A stretch of DNA of 64,000 bases, taken from Bradyrhizobium guangzhouense (GTDB taxonomy: Bacteria > Pseudomonadota > Alphaproteobacteria > Rhizobiales > Xanthobacteraceae). The notes under the pieces are model-generated. The model did not search any database. It had not been told where the DNA came from and saw nothing but the letters and a program-made list of their open reading frames with translations. The stretch is from contig NZ_CP030053.1 of the NCBI RefSeq assembly GCF_004114955.1, positions 2,852,001 through 2,916,000 on the forward strand, written 5' to 3'. Made by a program: the position numbers and the translations under genes. Shown in pieces: positions 60,315-64,000 of this stretch (its first letter is position 1; the number at the start of each line of letters is the position of its first letter).

Positions 60315-62720
60315 ATGGGCAACGCAGGTGACGAGAGTTCCGATCGCAGCCGCGCTGTTGCGCCAGCGGCAGCGAAGCCGGATTTGAGCGGCATCGGAGC
60401 TGGGTTCACGTCCCCGATGCTCGCGACCTTGTCGTCGCGGGTATTCAACTGGTCGCGCAGCGGTATCGGGCCACGCCTGCTTGCCGCCGTGCTGCTGTTC
60501 TCATCGCTGGTGACGTTGACCCTGACTGCGCTGCAGCTCTACCTGGACTACGACCGCGAGGTCGGCATGATCCAGACAAGGCTCGAGGAGGTCGGTCGCA
60601 GCACCACGGGCAGCCTCGGCGAGAGCCTGTGGAGTCTCGACCAGAACCAGCTCAAGCTTCAGCTCGAAGGAATCCTGCGGCTGCCCGGCATGCGCGCCGC
60701 CGAGGTCCACGAGATCGCCGATCGTCCCAAGCCTATCAGTGTCGCCGTCGGCGAACGAGGTGGCCGCTCGGTCGTAACGCGCGACTATCCCCTGACTTAC
60801 ACGATTCAAGGGACCGCGCGTCCTATCGGCGTGCTGCATGTCGAGGCGACGCTCAGTGACGTCTATCGGCAATTGCTGAACCGCGCCCTTGTCATCCTGG
60901 CAAGCCAGGCGGCAAAGACGTTCCTCGTCTCATTGTTCATCATCTACATGTTCCACTTTCTGGTGACGCGTCACCTGGTCGCCATCGCCGAGTTCGTCAG
61001 CAAATTCAATCTGGCGCGGCCGCCTCCGCCATTGCATCTGGAGCGCCGGCCGCCTTCTGATCCCGACGAGCTCGACAGGGTGATCGACGCGTTCGACGCC
61101 ATGCGCGCCAACCTCGAGCGTGCCTATGGCGAGCTGCGCGAGGCCAATGCGAATCTCGATCGTGATCTGAAGATCCGCCGGCGCGCCGAAGAGGATGCGC
61201 GCGCGAGCGAGCAGCGCTTTCGCGACTATGCCGAGACCGCCTCCGACTGGTTCTGGGAAACCGGACCGGATCACGTCTTCACCTACATCTCGGAACGGGC
61301 CGATGCCTTTGGAATGGATCGCGAGGCCCTGATCGGCAAGCGACGTCCGGATGCCGCCTTCGATCAAAACGCCGAAGTCGAGAAATGGCGCGACCACATC
61401 GCAACGCTGGATCGCCACGAGCCGTTCCGCAAGTTCGAGTATCGCGGCCGCGATGGAGCCGGCCGTCTGCATTATTTCAGCGTCAACGGCCAGCCGGTGT
61501 TTGGCGATGACGGACATTTCATGGGCTATCGCGGCTCTTCCACCGATCTCACCGCGCAGCATGAGACCGAGGAGCGGCTTCGCCAATCCCAGAAGATGGA
61601 TGCGATCGGTCAGCTCACTGGCGGCGTCGCGCACGACTTCAACAACGTGCTGACCGTCATCACCGGGACCATCGAGATCATCCAGGAGGGGCTCGCGGAC
61701 AAGCCCGAGCTCGCCGCGATTGCCCAGCTCATCGACGACGCGTCCTCGCGTGGGGCCGAGATCACCTCGCAGCTGCTGACCTTCGCCCGGCGCCAGCCGC
61801 TGGAGCCGCGCGAGGTCGATGTCAACGCGCTCGTCGCCGAGACGGCGAAGCTGTTGCGGCCGATCCTCGGCGAGCATGTCGAGATCGTGACGCATCTCGG
61901 TGACGATGCGTGGCCGGCCATGGCCGATCCGTCGCAGCTTTCGTCGGCGATCGTCAATCTCGCCGTCAACGCACGCGATGCGATGCCGGGCGGCGGCCGG
62001 CTCACGCTCGAGACCGCAAACCGGGAATTCAACGGCACCGACAATGCTGACGGCGAAGCCGGCTCTTACGTCATGATCGCGGTGGCCGACACCGGTCACG
62101 GCATTCCCGCCGAGATTCGCGACCGCGTGTTCGAGCCGTTCTTCACCACCAAGGGGGTCGGTCGCGGCACCGGACTTGGGCTGAGCATGGTCTATGGCTT
62201 CATCAAGCAGACCGGTGGCACTGTTGCGATCGAGAGCGAGGAGGGGCGCGGCACGGTGATGAAGCTGTTCCTGCCGCGATCGGCGGGCGATGCGACGGCG
62301 AAGACGGCACCGGCGCCGCCGCCGGCGCTGACGCGTGGACACGAGACCATCCTCGTGGTCGAGGATGATCCGCTGGTGCAAGGCTACGTCATCGCCCAGC
62401 TCGGCAGCCTCGGCTATCGCACGCTGACGGCCAGCGATGGTGCAACCGCGCTGGCGTTGGTCGACCGGGGGGCGAGCTTCGATCTTCTGTTTACGGACAT
62501 CATCATGCCCGGCGGCATGAACGGGCGGGAATTGGCAGATGCCGTTCGGCTCCGACGGCCGGACGTGCGGGTGCTCTACACCTCCGGCTATACCGACAAC
62601 GCGATCGTTCACGAGGGGCAGCTCGATGCCGGCGTGGCGCTGCTCCGCAAGCCGTACCGGAAGGCTGAGCTGTCGCGGAAGATCCGAGAGGCGCTCGGGG
62701 GCGGGGGGCGCTCCGAGTGA
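60315..62720 (+). CDS. hybrid sensor histidine kinase
   Basis: An 801-residue inner-membrane kinase. Two spans (GPRLLAAVLLFSSLVTLTL near 55 and FLVSLFIIYMFHFLVTRHL near 205) flank a periplasmic domain of about 110 residues. HAMP follows, then a PAS domain (FRDYAETASDWFWETGPDHV), the HisKA box with the phosphorylated His in GGVAHDFNNVLTVI, an HATPase with NARDAMPGGG, DTGHGIP and GRGTGLGLSM, and a C-terminal receiver (LVVEDDPLVQG; LLFTDIIMPGG). The receiver at the end implies an Hpt step or self-regulation. ATG 60315 has ACGGGG upstream. No response regulator gene is next to it. Confidence 0.93.
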   Translation: MGNAGDESSDRSRAVAPAAAKPDLSGIGAGFTSPMLATLSSRVFNWSRSGIGPRLLAAVLLFSSLVTLTLTALQLYLDYDREVGMIQTRLEEVGRSTTGSLGESLWSLDQNQLKLQLEGILRLPGMRAAEVHEIADRPKPISVAVGERGGRSVVTRDYPLTYTIQGTARPIGVLHVEATLSDVYRQLLNRALVILASQAAKTFLVSLFIIYMFHFLVTRHLVAIAEFVSKFNLARPPPPLHLERRPPSDPDELDRVIDAFDAMRANLERAYGELREANANLDRDLKIRRRAEEDARASEQRFRDYAETASDWFWETGPDHVFTYISERADAFGMDREALIGKRRPDAAFDQNAEVEKWRDHIATLDRHEPFRKFEYRGRDGAGRLHYFSVNGQPVFGDDGHFMGYRGSSTDLTAQHETEERLRQSQKMDAIGQLTGGVAHDFNNVLTVITGTIEIIQEGLADKPELAAIAQLIDDASSRGAEITSQLLTFARRQPLEPREVDVNALVAETAKLLRPILGEHVEIVTHLGDDAWPAMADPSQLSSAIVNLAVNARDAMPGGGRLTLETANREFNGTDNADGEAGSYVMIAVADTGHGIPAEIRDRVFEPFFTTKGVGRGTGLGLSMVYGFIKQTGGTVAIESEEGRGTVMKLFLPRSAGDATAKTAPAPPPALTRGHETILVVEDDPLVQGYVIAQLGSLGYRTLTASDGATALALVDRGASFDLLFTDIIMPGGMNGRELADAVRLRRPDVRVLYTSGYTDNAIVHEGQLDAGVALLRKPYRKAELSRKIREALGGGGRSE

Positions 62721-62751
62721 TGGGCGCGATGTCTGGGAAAAGAGTCTGACC

Positions 62752-62786
62752 AAAGAAAAGGCGCGGCGGGGAAGCCCCGTCGCGCC
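62752..62786 (-). terminator. strong terminator, minus direction
   Basis: A 12-bp stem (GGCGCGGCGGGG at 62760-62771, complement with one G-T pair at 62775-62786) with a 3-nt loop. On the minus strand it is followed at once by TTTTCTTT, a good T-run. On the plus strand it also lies 39 bp after the kinase gene, but the T-run there is weak. Confidence 0.85.
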
Positions 62787-62846
62787 CGATTTCTTGCTCG
62801 CTGGTCCAGGGCTGAGAGCGTCCCGATGCCAAGCCCAATCTAGAAC

Positions 62847-62891
62847 TTAGCGGGCGATCCCAGCGAGGTGACAGCGCTTGGTAAAAGACAC
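62847..62891 (-). CDS. 14-residue ORF with an anti-16S leader
   Basis: GTG at 62891 opens MSFTKRCHLAGIAR and TAA at 62847-62849 closes it. Upstream the RNA reads GAAAGGAGGTGATCCAG, exactly complementary to 17 nt at the 3' end of alphaproteobacterial 16S rRNA as I know it; the GGAGG core is 7 nt from the GTG, the ideal spacing. Promoter and terminator flank it with nothing else between. It may be a tiny protein, a leader peptide, or only a decoy for ribosomes. I do not recognise the peptide. Confidence 0.6.
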   Translation of the reverse strand: MSFTKRCHLAGIAR

Positions 62892-62926
62892 TGGATCACC
62901 TCCTTTCGTTGATTGCGGAAGACTTC

Positions 62927-62955
62927 AATATAGGGCGGAAGGCCGTAGCTGTTAA
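62927..62955 (-). promoter_or_regulatory. near-consensus sigma-70-type promoter
   Basis: On the minus strand TTAACA (62955-62950), a 17-bp spacer, then TATATT (62932-62927). Each hexamer matches the housekeeping consensus in 5 of 6 positions and the spacing is optimal, which is uncommon in GC-rich DNA. Confidence 0.7.
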
Positions 62956-63066
62956 GGGGGCCGCGGAGGTGCGGAACCGACCCCTGTGCGCAAGGGCGGA
63001 AAGCCGGCGAAAGCGGCCCCCGGGGCAGTTGAGACCGCCGCCCGGCCGTGTTAGGGAGCCCCTGTC

Positions 63067-63140
63067 GCGGGTGTAGCTCAATGGTAGAGCAGCAGCCTTC
63101 CAAGCTGAATACGAGGGTTCGATTCCCTTCACCCGCTCCA
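63067..63140 (+). tRNA. tRNA-Gly (TCC)
   Basis: Cloverleaf with acceptor GCGGGTG/CACCCGC, D arm GCTC/GAGC, anticodon arm GCAGC-CTTCCAA-GCTGA with anticodon TCC, T arm GAGGG-TTCGATT-CCCTT (final G-T pair), then TCCA. It reads glycine GGA/GGG codons. Length 74 nt including CCA. Confidence 0.96.
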
Positions 63141-63313
63141 GCCTTTTCAGAGGCTTGGCGAGCCGGCAAAGATCGTCACGAGACCGATCGTCAGGAGCCT
63201 TGCCGGCAACAGCCTGATCCGGACGCCGGCAGGTCGGGCCGTCAGCAAGGTCCATTGTCCGCTCCCGGCTCGAGGCTCGGAATTGCGCGGGGCAGTGCTT
63301 CGCCAGGGGCTTG

Positions 63314-63556
63314 CTACTCCGGCGTTGTCCGATTGGTGCGCGCGGGTTCGTCATAGCCCTTGCGACGACTATAGAACATCAGCGCGATCAGGCCGCAGCC
63401 GGTGACCAGCATCAGGATCGTGGCCAATGCGAATAGAATGTTGCCGTAAAGCGGCATTGATGGCGCGTTTTTCCAGACTGATACGCCGAACCAAATTGCC
63501 GCAATGAGAAGACCTGCCAGTATGATGACAAGTCGCCGTTGGTTCGTGTTTCGCAA
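63314..63556 (-). CDS. small two-span membrane protein
   Basis: An 80-residue protein with two hydrophobic segments (LVIILAGLLIAAIWFGVSVW and NILFALATILMLVTGCGLIA) followed by a basic tail. TTG 63556 is the start, supported by GGAGGACAACG just upstream. No family recognised. Confidence 0.72.
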   Translation of the reverse strand: MRNTNQRRLVIILAGLLIAAIWFGVSVWKNAPSMPLYGNILFALATILMLVTGCGLIALMFYSRRKGYDEPARTNRTTPE

Positions 63557-63636
63557 CGTTGTCCTCCATCACCAAGGGCTGCAGTCTGCGTCACAAACCT
63601 GCCGCAGATGGATCGCGCGAGTTGAGAGACGTGTTC

Positions 63637-63948
63637 CTAGCGCCACCTCCATCCGCAATGACGACGACCGCGATGCCACCAGCAAACCCAGCGGCGCCTG
63701 CGCGGCCGCGGGGGCGGGCGACCCCAGCCGGGACCGGGTCCCCAACCAGGCCCGGGACCGGGTCCCCACTGCGCCGGCGTGATCAGGTCCGACGGCTTGC
63801 GGGCTTCGCTGAGGTCGCGGGCAAGATCCGGGGCGATCGGCATCGCCTCCGCCACCTCGATGAAACGAACCCCTATGGCGCCGATCGCCACGGCGGCAAC
63901 GGCATTCTGGGCGAGGCCAAGGAAAGCCCGACGGCTGGGAGTGTTCAT
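63637..63948 (-). CDS. Tat-signal protein with Trp/Arg-rich tail
   Basis: A 103-residue exported protein. MNTPSRRAFLGLAQNAVAAV is a twin-arginine signal (S-R-R-A-F-L). The mature part has a Pro-rich stretch with two GPGPGWGPG-like repeats and ends with RRRRWVCWWHRGRRHCGWRW, rich in Trp and Arg with two Cys. GAGGAGAAGACG precedes ATG 63948. The same layout recurs in Bradyrhizobium, as I recall; function unknown. Confidence 0.72.
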   Translation of the reverse strand: MNTPSRRAFLGLAQNAVAAVAIGAIGVRFIEVAEAMPIAPDLARDLSEARKPSDLITPAQWGPGPGPGWGPGPGWGRPPPRPRRRRWVCWWHRGRRHCGWRWR

Positions 63949-64000
63949 CGTCTTCTCCTCGTTCGTTACGCAGTTTGCCACGCCGCTCTCCCGATCCGCG

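Larger units (their letters stand above)
62752..62921 (-). ncRNA. predicted small RNA/mRNA of about 170 nt
   Basis: Predicted start about 62920 (6-7 nt after the -10 box) and end at the T-run 62752. It contains the anti-16S segment, the 14-codon ORF and the terminator stem. No second ORF is seen after the TAA. Existence is predicted from signals only. Confidence 0.6.

Noticed and set aside
62891..62907. The 17-nt match to the 16S rRNA 3' end as a fragment of a 16S gene
   Set aside because: The bases on both sides do not continue the 16S sequence, and on the minus strand it sits correctly between a promoter and a start codon.

Overview
The window is GC-rich chromosomal DNA from an alphaproteobacterium, almost certainly Bradyrhizobium or a close relative. 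The reasons are the gene content (IscU-like/folE/hisI block, DUF2336 protein with Hpt and receiver proteins, many small secreted proteins), the codon use, and intergenic palindromes of the type scattered through Bradyrhizobium genomes. That assignment comes from recognition, not from a search. Three tRNA genes (Thr-TGT, Tyr-GTA, Gly-TCC) are present. There is no rRNA operon, insertion sequence, CRISPR array or prophage body.

Layout: 1-6 kb holds a partial nitroreductase, thrS, a subtilase with a small companion protein, and an MFS transporter. 6-12 kb holds small secreted proteins, a GrlR-like protein, a lipoprotein hydrolase, an APC permease and yidD. 12-19.8 kb holds a ClpP-like periplasmic protein, the IscU-like scaffold, folE, hisI, a transglycosylase, a DUF2336 protein, an Hpt protein, a single-domain response regulator and nadK. 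20-33 kb holds an S10 carboxypeptidase, a serine hydrolase, many small exported proteins, a porin-like protein, a methyltransferase, rlmB and two tRNAs.

33-54.5 kb is the accessory-looking and most interesting part. A three-gene operon encodes a beta-hydroxylase-like enzyme, a Nif11-like/sulfotransferase fusion and a GNAT enzyme. It lies back to back with a DUF6916-like gene, followed by three tail-collar paralogues. Next come a 3227-residue repeat protein with an N-terminal DUF4347 domain and a likely dedicated export set: a GAF-like/HlyD protein, a PqqD-like/M50/HlyD fusion, a TolC-type outer membrane lipoprotein and a second adaptor. No ABC ATPase, which a classical type I system would need, is encoded here.

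54.5-64 kb returns to housekeeping and regulation: an LLM oxidoreductase, a UvrD-like helicase, a TMEM175-like protein, a YCII protein, an orphan solute-binding protein and a hybrid histidine kinase. Between the kinase and tRNA-Gly, on the minus strand, lies a complete miniature transcription unit: a near-consensus promoter, a Shine-Dalgarno region matching 17 nt of the 16S rRNA 3' end, a 14-codon ORF and an intrinsic terminator. Together with the 33-54.5 kb cluster this is the best candidate for undescribed biology. Two perfect TTAA-N7-TTAA boxes (CtrA-like) precede the transglycosylase and the giant repeat protein.
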